Positions 26,064 through 36,638 of a stretch of 64,000 bases of DNA are shown here, one piece after another (the stretch's first letter is position 1; each line of letters opens with the position of its first letter). The translations under genes were made by a program, and so were the position numbers. Origin of the DNA: Auricularia sp. M13 (Eukaryota > Basidiomycota > Agaricomycetes > Auriculariales > Auriculariaceae). The notes beneath the pieces were generated by a model, which saw nothing but the letters and a program-made list of their open reading frames with translations, did no database searches and was not told where the DNA came from. The DNA is taken from positions 434,001 to 498,000 of the forward strand of contig CM073196.1 in assembly GCA_037042915.1 (NCBI GenBank), written 5' to 3'.

Positions 26064-28161
26064 ATGGCTACCCCCGTCGTCCATCAATACGCCTGTGCGC
26101 ACAATTTTGCTGAGACGTGCTGCGGCCGTGAGCTGACTGCTGGCCGCCAGTCCGCGCTCAAAAGTCCTTCGGGATTGCACTCTCAGCCCCCATTTACGCG
26201 GAGGTGGACGCTTTCCCCAAGCCAGATGCGCACGTTCGAGCGTTCCAGTACAGCCAGGATGGCCGTCTCTTTGGCTACGTGCTCCCAACCAGGTCAGTCG
26301 ACCGTCGCGTCGCCAGAAATCGAACTCAGAGGAACTGTACAGCGTGAGAATCATCAACGCCGACACGTGCGAGCTCGTGTCTGAGCTCGCGGCCCCGAAC
26401 GTGGTCGAGTTCAACTTTTCTCCGCTGGCCACGTTCATTTCCACGTGGGAACGGCCCACCAAGCTCGAGGACGGGTCGCAGCACAAGAACCTGCGCATCT
26501 GGAACGTGTCGACCGCCGAGCAGGTTGCCGGATTCTCCTCCAAGGGTACCGAGAGCTGGGACGTGCAATACACGGCCAACGAGTCTCACGCTGTCCGCGC
26601 CGTTGGGGCCGACGTCCAGGCGTTCAGCCCGGCCAACGACTGGCAGCTGTTTGGCAAGGCCCGCGTCGAAAACTGCACCAGCGTCAGCGTCAGCCCCGGC
26701 AAGAATCCGGTTGTCGCTGTTTTTGTCGCGGAGAAGAGTGTAAGTTAGGCTGCTGAAGTGGAGCGTTGTGCTCACGTGTCTGCAGGGCCAACCAGCTTCA
26801 ATCAAGCTGTTCAGCCTGACCGCGCTCGGCGGCCAGCCCATCGTTCAAAAGTCGTTCTTCAAGGCGGACCGCGCCACGGTCAAGTGGAACGCCCTGGGTA
26901 CCCAGGTCCTCGTCCTCACCCAGGCCGAGGTCGACAAGACCAACAAAAACTACTACGGAGAGACGGGCCTTTACCTGCTGTCCGCCGCAGGCAACTTTGA
27001 CGCGCGTGTCACGCTCGATAAAGAGGGCCCCGTCCACGATTTGATGTGGAGCCCGAACTCGAAAGAGTTCGGCGTCACATACGGCTACATGCCCGCGAAG
27101 ACGGTGCTGTTTGACCAGCGCCTGCGCGCCGTGCACGACTTTGGCATGGCCCCGCAGAACTTCATCTCGTTCAACCCGCAAGGCCGGCTCGTCGCGCTCG
27201 CCGGGTTCGGCAACCTCGCGGGCAAGATCGACGTGCACGATCGTCAGACGCTCAACAAGGTCTGCACCATCGACGCGCCCAACAGCTCGCACTTTGAGTG
27301 GAGCCCGTGCGGCAAGTACATCCTTACCGCCACGCTCTCGCCCCGCCTGCGTGTCGACAACGGCATCAAGATCTGGCACTGCTCGGGCCCGCTGCTGCAC
27401 ATCCAGCCCGTGGACGAGCTGTACCAGGCCGGGTGGAAGCCGCGTCTTGTGGACGGCGTCGCCCCGGCGTTCGGGAGCGCCGTCCCCGCCGCGCCGGCAC
27501 CCAGCGCGGCCGTCAAGGAGCTGCTGGCGACTGCCCCGCCGGCGCCGTCAGCCCGAGTTCCAAGCCCGCCGGCGCGTACCGCCCACCCGGCGCGCGCGGG
27601 ACAGCGACGCCGAACATCTACAAGCGCGAGGACGAGGGCGGGAGCTCGTTCAGCCTGAACGGCAACAGCGGCGCCAACACGCCGCCGTCGCGCTACGGCC
27701 GCGGCAGCCCCGCGCCGCAGCAGAACGGGTACGCCAACGGGTACGGGCGCGGCGCCGCCGCGGGCCAGCGCTACGTCCCCGGCGCGCCGCCGCCCGAGCA
27801 GCGCGCGGACGGCGCCCAGGGCCAGGGCGCGGGTAAGAACAAGAAGCCCAAGGAGAAGAAGGAGAAGAAGCCGCGCGAGCAGCCCGCGCCTGCGCCGGCG
27901 GCCCCAGCGCCCGAGCCCGAGCCCGCGCCGGCCGAGGCGGACAACCCGAACGGCAGCGCGGAGCTCGACCCCGTGCAGAAGAAGATCCGCAACCTCAATA
28001 AGAAGCTCAAGGCCATCGACGAGCTCAAGGAGAAGCGTGCGCGCGGCGACAAGCTCGAGAACACGCAGGTGCGCAAGATCGACAGCGAGCCGGAGGTGCG
28101 CCGCGAGATCGCCGCCCTCACTGCCGTCGCGCTGCAGCAGGGACTGGCCATCCCTACTTGA
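26064..28161 (+). CDS. EIF2A: Translation initiation factor eIF2A, with an apparent one-base frame change
   Basis: Four exons: 26064-26094, 26151-26292, 26343-26739, 26786-28161; expected about 648 aa. The N-terminus joins to QYAFRAQKSFGI, followed by beta-propeller blades (for example FQYSQDGRLFGYVLPT, LRIWNVST, FEWSPCGKYILTAT), then a proline/glycine linker with KPAGAYRPPGARG and a basic C-terminal helix (QKKIRNLNKKLKAIDELK) typical of eIF2A. The factor delivers initiator tRNA in eIF2-independent initiation and is cytosolic. Summed exons are one base short of a whole number of codons. The propeller frame and the KPAGAY frame differ and overlap as open frames between 27298 and 27658, the switch falling near 27520-27570 in a GC-rich run. 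No intron fits. This is either a sequencing or assembly indel or a real frameshift losing the C-terminal 200 residues. Confidence 0.88.
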
Positions 28162-28756
28162 GAGTTCAGGGCGTGCGATTGCGCGGAGGTTATTGCGTTT
28201 GTGTTGCAGGGGTAGTTGATGCTTGGGGTTATCGTGTTCAGTTTTCGTCGTCTCACCGTCTGGCTACGTGACTTGAGAATGGCTTTCGCAAGCCCGTTGA
28301 TAGACAGCAGTGTGGTCAACGTGACGACAGCTCAAGCTGAATTTGCATACATATGATTCAGATTCTGGATTCTGGCCATGGAAGCCTTGAGCAACTGGTT
28401 CTCGACCTGCAGCGCATAGCGGGACCAAGAGAACGACAGTCGATGATAGCGACGCGTTTAAGCCCCACTCCGTTGGTTTGCTCTCTTGGTGGGTGAGATT
28501 TTTCAACGAAGCAGAAGAACGCCCATTTTCCTGCTAAACTCAGAATCATCTGACTACCACTTTCCGGAGGGCTGCAGCTCTAGGGCCAGGATCCCTCCAG
28601 TCCAACAGGTTACTGACAATTCCCATACAGTGAGTGTCTGGTATTAACCGCAATAAGAATTGCCATTGTGTCTCGGCGGCAAACGGCGATCAACCTTCGG
28701 CACTCTTGTCCTCGCACCTCACACCTCCTCCCACTCGTCGTGACCGCATCCAGCGT
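28162..28756. other. Intergenic between eIF2A and kinase-like copy 2
   Basis: About 600 bp with the 3' region of eIF2A and the promoter of the kinase-like gene. No coding signal seen. Confidence 0.5.
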
Positions 28757-30097
28757 ATGGCCACATCTAACGTGAATCCGCTCCAATATGACTACGTACG
28801 TTATCCGCCCTCGACGCGCGCGCCCTTGCCCGAAATAGCAGCACTTTGGAAGAAGAGCGGCGAAGCTGGGCGATATCATCTTAGCAAATGGGAGCAATGG
28901 TGGGCAGCTCTACAGCCATATTTTCTTTCGAGAGGATATCAGCTGCGCCCGAGGTACCAGCCTGGCTGGGAGCCGGTTTGGATTGGCACAGACATCAATC
29001 CGCGCTGTTTCGAGGAATCCATCGTATTATACGTTCGTGGGCTGCTCTTAACCCTAATCCCTAATCACATTTTTTTCAGTTATGGCGCGTGATCGACGCC
29101 AAGCGCGTCTCCGATGGAACTGTCGTTGCAATCAAATGGATTCCAGATGCTGAACATACCCGCAATGAGTTAGATATCATGCGCTTCCTATCCAGCGGGG
29201 ACTTGCGCGATGATCCCCAGAATCATTGCAATCCGCTCCTGGATTCGTTCGCACACCCAGTCGATCCCCATGGCATATTCGTGGTCACGCCATGGCTTGC
29301 TAATTTCGTTTACGTGCCGCTCTTGACCGTGGGGGAAGTGGTGGAAATGTTACGGCAGCTACTCGAGGTCAGATACATATACGTGTCAGTGCTTTCTCAA
29401 TGCTAACGTTTCAGGGCCTTTCCTTTATGCATCGCAATGGGGTCGCGCATCGGTGAGCTAGTTCAGCCAGCGTATGAATGTCACTGAGCTACTACAGCGA
29501 CTGTACGGGATTGAACATTATGCAAGATATCCGCGCTTGTTTTCCGAGAAAGCGGACACATCCTCTACGGCCAAACTACTCTGAGGACATGCAGACAAGG
29601 TACGAGCGTGACCCGGAGGGCATGCCGACATTCTACTTCATCGACTTTGGTGTTTCTTCCCGGCACGAGGGTCCAGGTCCTCATCTCGTTACCGGAAACA
29701 TCTGTCGAGACCAGACGGCGCCTGAAATGTCCACGACTATTCCGTACGATCCATTCAAGTTCGATATCTATTTGCTCGGCAACCACTTCCTCACACGATA
29801 TCTCGATGTATGTCTGATCCTTCAGCACCAATTATTGACTCTCATGTCCCTCAGAAATACTCCAACCTCGAATTCCTTCGGCCAGTTATATCAGCTATGA
29901 CCAATGCCGACCCCGCATCGCGGCCCACGGCTCCGGAGGCCCTGGAGCTTTTCGAACGAGAAATGCAGAGCCCGTTAGGCGTGCAGCTGCGCTGGCGGCT
30001 GCGTGAACGTGATGAAAATTGGGCAGATGTCCTCGTTGAAGATACCGGGTGTATCGTGCGCGAAGCGTCGCGGCAGTTGCGCAAACTATTCGGATAA
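28757..30097 (+). CDS. Protein kinase-like protein, copy 2
   Basis: Five exons: 28757-29032, 29080-29367, 29415-29452, 29498-29807, 29855-30097; 384 aa. Every intron lies at the same codon and phase as in the copy at 12019, and exons 2, 3 and 5 have exactly the same length. Kinase landmarks: VAIKW, helix-C NELDIMRFL, catalytic loop HRDCTGLNIM interrupted by intron 3, IDFGVSS, and APE within TAPEMS. About 95 leader residues include RYQPGWEPVWIGTDINP, shared with copy 1. The first donor is GTTCGT, an unusual form. Probably an active or recently active kinase fold with unknown substrate. The two copies lie 15 kb apart with unrelated genes between, so duplication was dispersed rather than tandem. 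Confidence 0.87.
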
Positions 30098-30421
30098 TCT
30101 CTACAACCCAGCGGCGGGATTTAGTACCCAAACGCACCATCCACTTTCACTTTACTTTCCTCCCTCGATTGGCACCCACGTGAAGCTTGTTGAATCGTAT
30201 AACAAGAGACAGGATTCGATGTTGCACGAATATATGTATGAGCCTTTGTAAAACGCTTGCTTCAGCGAGCCCGATCCCGCCATTCCCATGCTTTCACCTA
30301 TTCGATATTCCCGCATGATTTCTGATCAATAGATTGTACACTTAATATACCACGACCAAGAAGATGCAACAAAACGGCAGCTCTAAATCTATGCGCTTCC
30401 AAGAGTATACCCGCGTCACCA
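30098..30421. other. Short tail-to-tail intergenic region
   Basis: About 320 bp between the convergent kinase-like gene and the LPMO gene; probably shared 3' ends. No gene or repeat seen. Confidence 0.5.
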
Positions 30422-31758
30422 TCAGTGGCATGGCGCGTTGTCGTGCTGACCGAGCGGTGCCTGTGCACCGTCGCCGGGGACAAGCACGGGCGCCGAGTCG
30501 TCGACAGGGCATACCGGGACGGGAGTTCCGTCGGCGTAAGGGTCGTCAAAGATATCGTGCTGTGCGCCAGGAGAAAAGCCCATCTTGGCATTGTACCCTG
30601 CGAATCGTCAATATGCTGAAATTGAACTAAGCAGCCAAGCAGAGTGCATACCGGGACTCTTCCACAATCCGTCGCGTTGGCGGCCGGAAAGCTCTACGTT
30701 GTTGCCTTCGCGCTGGTGTGCGATGACCATCTGCTTGGGACCTTTCACGCAGTGCTCCGGCTTGTCCTCGCACCAGACGGGCGCGCGGGCGCGAGCGGGA
30801 CGCTTGGCTTCTGGGCGGGCGTTGGTCACCTTGCAGCGGTACGGGTGCATGTAGACGTTGGCCTGCGAAACGGTGGCGTAAGCAATCCCATTGTGCCAGA
30901 TAAGTACACTGCAAAGCAGACCTGTCCACAATGGTTCGGAACCCATCCCCACTGGCCATTGGCGTCAGCGTAAGGATCTCCGAGGAAGATCAAGGATGGG
31001 ATGACGCACAGCACAGATGCAACCACCAGGCGGGCATGCTGGCAGGTCAGGCACGTCATAGCGCGCGTGCAACTTGAACGGCGTGCTGTGCGTCGGTCAG
31101 GGACCATATACGAGCCGAGACAAGTGGCAAGTGACAGCGACGGACTTGGGCGCGACGGTGAAGACGACGAGCTCGTCCATCTTGACCTCCTCAATCTCGC
31201 TAGTGTACGCAATAGCGAATACCGTCCCAGCGGCGTCCGCCTCGGACTTGGTGTGAATATTCGGACTGCCGATGCAGCCTGCGCGCGAGAGCGGGAACCC
31301 GCCGGGCCGCTCAGCGGAGTAGTCATCGGCGTGGTGCTGCCCGTCGCCCCAGCCAGTGATGAGCCGCCCGCCGTATGAGAGCGATGTGAAGGCCCGATTG
31401 GAAGATAGCTCGGCGATGAAGTGGCCGTTTGCAGGACTGTCAAAAGTTGTGTTCAGAGAAAGCGAACTACTCTGGAGAACTGCTGCGAACATTTCGAGGA
31501 ATTCGCCGTCTGGGGGAGGATATTCTCTGCACTTTCCGTGCATGAACCACCCGTCGCGGTCCTCATTCCAAATGGGTATGGCCGCAAAGTAAGTGTTGGG
31601 TTGGTCCTCGTGGGTTAAGCCCTGCACCGACCATAAGACAGAGCGTTTCACCAGATATGACGAAACCGCACATTTCGACAGTACATGCCCCTAGTCCAAG
31701 CAGCGACATGGGCATAAGCGGCGGAAGCACAGGCGAGTGCAAAGACAGAGCGGCGCAT
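30422..31758 (-). CDS. AA14-type lytic polysaccharide monooxygenase, secreted
   Basis: Six exons on the minus strand: 31672-31758, 31146-31621, 31010-31085, 30922-30951, 30652-30862, 30422-30597; 351 aa. A 16-residue signal peptide ending AAYA is followed at once by HVAAW, putting His17 at the mature N-terminus as needed for a copper histidine brace. Other AA14-like features are YPPPDGEFLE, a later His in NGHF (His96, a candidate second ligand), the FAIAY tyrosine as a possible axial residue, and the cysteine-rich block DLPACPPGGCICAWGWVPN followed by YRCKV. AA14 enzymes are reported to cleave xylan coating cellulose in white-rot fungi. The fourth exon is 30 nt. I did not check the ligands against a structure, so the family call is strong and the ligand call moderate. 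Confidence 0.82.
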
Positions 31759-32659
31759 GATGGAGTGGGCTGTCAGATGGTGGTTCGGGGTCAAGCCTCG
31801 TTAGCGCCCGACGGCAAACTGCGCAAGTACATTCTTCTGAATTTGCTTCCATTAGACGCGATTGTCCTCCCCAGTCACCCTGTTATAGAGAATTGGGTTT
31901 GCTTTGTTCTATATGATTGAACTATTCCGGTGGCACGGAGAAGACATCCGCAATGTCCGAGATGTACCTGATTGTCTCCGTTTATCCATCCGGCGTCGAG
32001 ATCTGCTATTGCCCGTAGGATGAATATGGAACTGCTGCGATGCCGTCAGGGAGTAAAAAGTACTATCATAAAGTAATAGGATGCCAATGGAGAACATTGT
32101 GCCTAAGCGTGTTTCCGAACCGTGGAGCTTTCGCCGCTGTCAGAGGGAGCTTTTCGCGGACGAAGTACCGGTGGAGACTCACTGATCCAAGCACATCCGA
32201 TTCTGAGAGACAGGACAGCTTGCTTGTGCTTTCCACCCGTCCGGTCGTAATGAGTTGTGTTGGAGAAGAATACTTCACAATGAAAAGGACGAGATCATTC
32301 CCATATTGGTTGTACAAGGAGGTGCAGCCTGTCTGAGCTCGCTATTCGTGTCCGCCTTGCAGCCAAGTGTAACAACGAGCAATGTGGAGTCAGTCGGTCG
32401 GAACTATGTTCGGCCCGCTGTGATATCCGAAACCAGTGAGATTTACGCAGAGAATTGAGGAAGAGGACAAAGGAACTTCGTTAAAGCCTGCTCAGAGTGC
32501 ATGGAAATTGTAGTCTTCGCGTGACGCACGCAGTTGATGAGGATTTGCGCTAGTCCCTGAAAGCGGTGCATACTGTATCATAAGCGCCCGTAAACGTCAT
32601 TCTTGGTAAAGCTCGGAGGTGGCCGGCGCGCTTTTCTCGCTTACACCTCACCATCAACG
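31759..32659. other. Divergent intergenic region, about 0.9 kb
   Basis: Lies between the minus-strand LPMO and the plus-strand membrane-protein gene, so it probably holds both promoters. No TATA box is convincing and no ORF has support. Confidence 0.5.
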
Positions 32660-35370
32660 ATGAGCAACCCACCTTCGCCGCCGCGGACGTCGACGACGAC
32701 GCCTAATTCCGATACGGTTCTGCGTCCTCCAAGCCTATCAGGCGCGCGGCCTGGGCGCGCTGCCCGCCTGCGCAGCTGCGAGGGCGCAACGCTGCCGCAG
32801 CGCGCTCAACGCGAGCCCAGGCTGGCTCCCATACCCTCGGAGGTGCCAATCCAGCCTTCTTCTTCATTGCCGGGGGCGACGACGACAGCGCCGGACCTCG
32901 AGGCGCAATTACCTGCAACGCCGAAAGCACGACGGACGCTGAGCAACCTGCTCAACATTACACGCCCTCATCGGCTTAGAGGCAATAAAAACGCAGCTGC
33001 TGAGCAGGTCGCGTCCGCTATTCCGCCCAGCCCGGACGACATCGACCCGAATTACCTCGCTGCGCGCAATCAGTACAATCAACAGGTCGTGGATTTTCTC
33101 GATGCCATTGGTACGCATATAATTTTCATTGTACTCGCTCTGGTTTTGTGATTTTGCGAGGTCTTTCGCCATTGTGACGTCGAGGCTATTGGCCTAACCG
33201 GAATGGGCGCTGCCTACGTTGAGGCTACGGCCGTGACGTTCACAGCCGTACTGTCCGGTTGCTGTCGTATTTACGACCCGGCGGTATTACCTCTCTTCGT
33301 CTTCTGAGACGTCGCGTGAGGCCATACCTTGTCCTCCGAAAGGATGCATGTGCAAACGCTGCGCGATTTCGAGAAACAGCATTCACCCGCTGTTGCATGA
33401 CCCACCAGAGCTGAAGAGCCGTTCACTGTGAAAAATGAACGGTTCTTGAACTCTGATATGCTCTCCCATCAATGTGTCGTTTTGAAGAGCTTCGACTGAC
33501 GCTTGCGATTATTTTGCCAACAGACCCTGAAGTGGCGACGGTGACAAACCTCAGCGACATGCAGAATAGTCTGTTCCTGCCTAACCTCGGTGCTTATCTT
33601 GACCGAGCACGGCCATTTCGCCTCACCCGACCACCCGCGCGGCCACCAGTACCTGATGTCGACAAAACGCTACCGCGGCCACCATCACCGCACACGCGCC
33701 GTGCGTACCTCCCCGGGCACATAGCACTTCGCTCACCACACTAATAGCGTCCGAGCATGTCGATGACGACGATGAAAGTGTCGTCCGCGCGGGCGAGTAC
33801 CTCGTCATGCCCGCGAGCGTCGTTGACTGGGACGCGCTGACGGAGGACGAGCGGCGCGAACTGGACGAGTATGTGCGCTACCTCCTCCACAGCCGGAAGG
33901 AGAGGCTCCGCAGAATATGGCGCGGGTTCAAGCAGTATGTCAGAACACGTAGGTTATCCGTCCCGCGTTCCGGCAACAGTCTCTCATGCCATTCCAGCGC
34001 TGGGAGCGTTTATCGTCATATACGCGTCGCTGCTCACGTTCTGGGGCGCCGCGTGGGTCCTCTTCCTGATTGGTTGGCTTAGTGCGGGCAGCCGGCAGGC
34101 GTACTTTATCGAGATCTGTGACCAGATCCTCACGGCTTGTGCGTGTCCCTCTCGTGTTCTGTGCGTAACGGCGTGCTTAAGAGCTTATTTTCTAGTGTTC
34201 TGCGTCGTTGGCAGTAGGTTGCCCCGATGTCTCTGCTTTGCCACCGTCTCTGATGTCATGCTACAGTCAGCTTGGCACCATTCCGCGCAGTGGATACCTA
34301 CCACATGAGTGCGTGCACCCCCGTCTGCCCATTTTCCGTAGCTGATATGGCATCTCCAGTTTATATCGCGAAACTCCACAGCAAGACTCTCCGCCTGCGC
34401 AAAGAGCGCGGTCTGCCTCCGCTTGTGGACGATAATGATCTCCCTCGCGATGTTTCTGGGGAGGAACAAGTTCTTTCCGAAGAGGAGCAGCGGCTGTTGG
34501 TGCATCACCAAGACAAGCTTAGCAGCAACCACAGTGCGTCCGTCTTCGTTGTTTTAAGCGTGCGCTGAATACGGCGCAGCGTTCTACCGCCCTCACGAGA
34601 CGGCTACGCATAGAGCGTTTCCGCTGGACTTGCTCATCGCGACTGTGTGCATTCTCGATTGCCATTCGCTGTTCCAGGTGCGTTGTTGCCCCCGCACGCT
34701 CATATGCGGGAAGCTCATGTGTATCAGATCGCGCTGGGAAGCGCGACATGGAGCATCTCGTACCATCATGGCTACAAGCGCATCCTCACGGCCGTTATCC
34801 TCAGTCTCAGCATCAGCTGCAACATCACTGGCGTACGTCTCTCTCTTACCCTTCATCTTTAACGCTGACGTTCTTTAGGGCATCCTGATCGCCGTGGGCA
34901 ACCGCCGCACGCGCAAGAAGGATGTGCTGGAGCGGCGGCTGATGGAGGCGCTGTCGGAGGAGGCCATCCGGCGCAAGGAGCGCAAGAAGCAGAAGCGGAT
35001 TATGCGCGAGACGGTCGAGGAGAAGGAGGCGCGGCTGCGTGCTGAGGCCGGGCCTGGTCTCATCGAGCGCGTCAAGGAGAAGATCGAGGAGGAGGGCGCG
35101 AGCGGTGTGCTGGAGAAGATGAAGATGCGCAGCAGCGATTCCGGCTCAGGTAGCAGGTCGCACTCGCGTTCGCGCTCCCGCGACGGCGATGCCGGGCGGA
35201 GCGCGTCGGGCTTGCTCGAGCGCACCGAAGGCGGCATGACGCCCGGCTCGCGCGCGGCCGTGCCCACTTCGCAGAGTGTGAAGGGCAGCTTGGACATGCC
35301 GAAGCGCGGGCGCGGGAAGAAGAGTCTCGAATCGCACCCCGAGGAGACCGGCAGCGAGGAGAGGCATTGA
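32660..35370 (+). CDS. DUF2985-like integral membrane protein
   Basis: Ten exons: 32660-33110, 33524-33700, 33748-33948, 33998-34138, 34196-34213, 34267-34308, 34360-34533, 34580-34677, 34728-34832, 34879-35370; 632 aa. A disordered N-terminal 200 residues is followed by an acidic helical block, two or three hydrophobic helices (LGAFIVIYASLLTFWG, WVLFLIGWLS), a DTYHM-IYIAKLHSKTLRLR segment, then FPLDLLIATVCILDCHSLFQ, a WSISYHHGY segment and SISCNITGG, ending in a long charged, Arg/Lys/Glu-rich coiled coil and Ser/Arg tail. This arrangement is what I recall of the fungal DUF2985 family (unknown function). Exon 5 is an 18-nt microexon encoding part of LFCVVG. The first intron is 413 nt, long for this genome. 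Confidence 0.82.
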
Positions 35371-35502
35371 ATTATCCCACCTTCAAGTGACGACGGACAC
35401 GATCCTAACGACAGAAGTACAATACTTACCGCATATTCGTCACCCACTCATGAAACACGTTGTACACTGTAATTAGAAATTCACTTGTTTTGTTGACCGC
35501 AA
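35371..35502. other. Short convergent intergenic region
   Basis: Only about 130 bp separate the stop codons of two convergent genes, so their 3' ends probably overlap or abut. Confidence 0.5.
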
Positions 35503-36611
35503 TCATACAAACGATGCTTTCTGGAGGTGCGAGTGCCTAACATGCGATAGAGACAGAGCACCATGATCGCTCTGTGGTGCCCAAGTATTACCCATGTTCG
35601 TCGGGTAGTCCTGCAGATCCTGGTAATCGGACGGCTGGTACGTTCCAGGCAGGACGTCCCACCTACCTCGTAGCCACCGAACTGGCATGTCGGGGCCATT
35701 GGTATGGCATATCCTTGGGTGCCGAAAGGGTTCATATGCGTATGCATGTCCATGCCGCTGCTCCCGATTCCACCCACACTCGCGCCAAACGCGGGCGAGT
35801 GGCCAGTGCTGACGGGGAAGACACCCATCGTCTCAACGTGCTGCACAAACATGCTCTGGATCTCTTTGTCCCACCCGCACACAGTGTTCGTAAGGTTCGT
35901 CATGGCCGTCTGCGGGCGAGGGTTGGACCCCAGGATGTTCTCCACGGAGTCGACCGGGCGCGACGGCGCGTGGTAGTGCGTGACGCAGACGCACGGGGGC
36001 GGGGCCTGCTGCGGCTCAGGGCCATGCCAGTCCGACCTGGGGATCATTGAGAAATATGACAACGACGACGGTGTCAGCTGCGACGACAGCGAGATCCCAT
36101 CGCCCATGCTGCTGTTGGGCACGGTCGGGGTCATGTTGGACAGGCCGTCCGCAGTGGCCCCGGCACTGGCAGGCGGACATGCGCTGCGCGCGGCATAAAT
36201 TACGCTGTATCGATGTACACGCTCCCCCCATCTACAGTGGGCGACGGTGCCTCCGGCGAGTCCGCGATCGATAAATGTCTCGGACTCTCGCCATCCTCGC
36301 CATCGAAGGAATCCGAGTCGGGATGATCACTGGGCGTATGTGCATCGACAATCGCCGCGGCTTCCGCCTCGTGAGCCTTGCAAATGTAGGCTATCCACCG
36401 CGTATAGTAGTATGCAGTCAAGCGGTCCTTGATGGTCCGCTGCAGCTGCTCGTGCGATCGCGCAAGCTCGCCGCGCGCCTGCTCCTGCCGCCGCGCACGC
36501 TGGGAGCGTACAACGGTTCCAGCACGAACCCCAGACGTCGTAACACGGCAGAAGAGCTTTTGTGGAGAAAACCATCTCCCGGCTTCGTTTGCACTGGGAT
36601 CGCAGGACCAT
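35503..36611 (-). CDS. Hypothetical protein, start unresolved
   Basis: Minus strand, three supported exons: upstream exon ending at 36204, then 35667-36165 and 35503-35619. The middle exon encodes a Met-, Gly- and Ser-rich, probably disordered region (MIPRSDWHGPEPQQ, MDMHTHMNPFGTQGYAIP), and the last ends HLQKASFV. The upstream exon has a charged helical stretch (ELARSHEQLQRTIKDR then TAYYYTRWIAYI) and an acidic tail. The low-complexity C-terminus is like that of fungal transcription regulators, but I find no zinc cluster, HMG box or homeodomain. The N-terminus cannot be fixed: no ATG opens the coding frame upstream of 36500 without another splice. The intron at 36166-36203 would be only 38 nt. 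Confidence 0.5.
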
Positions 36612-36638
36612 AGAGCGCGGGGCGTCTCGGCGGTAGGT

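Noticed and set aside
27111-27836. Long Arg/Ser/Ala-rich ORF inside eIF2A
   Set aside because: Third-frame shadow in very GC-rich coding sequence.
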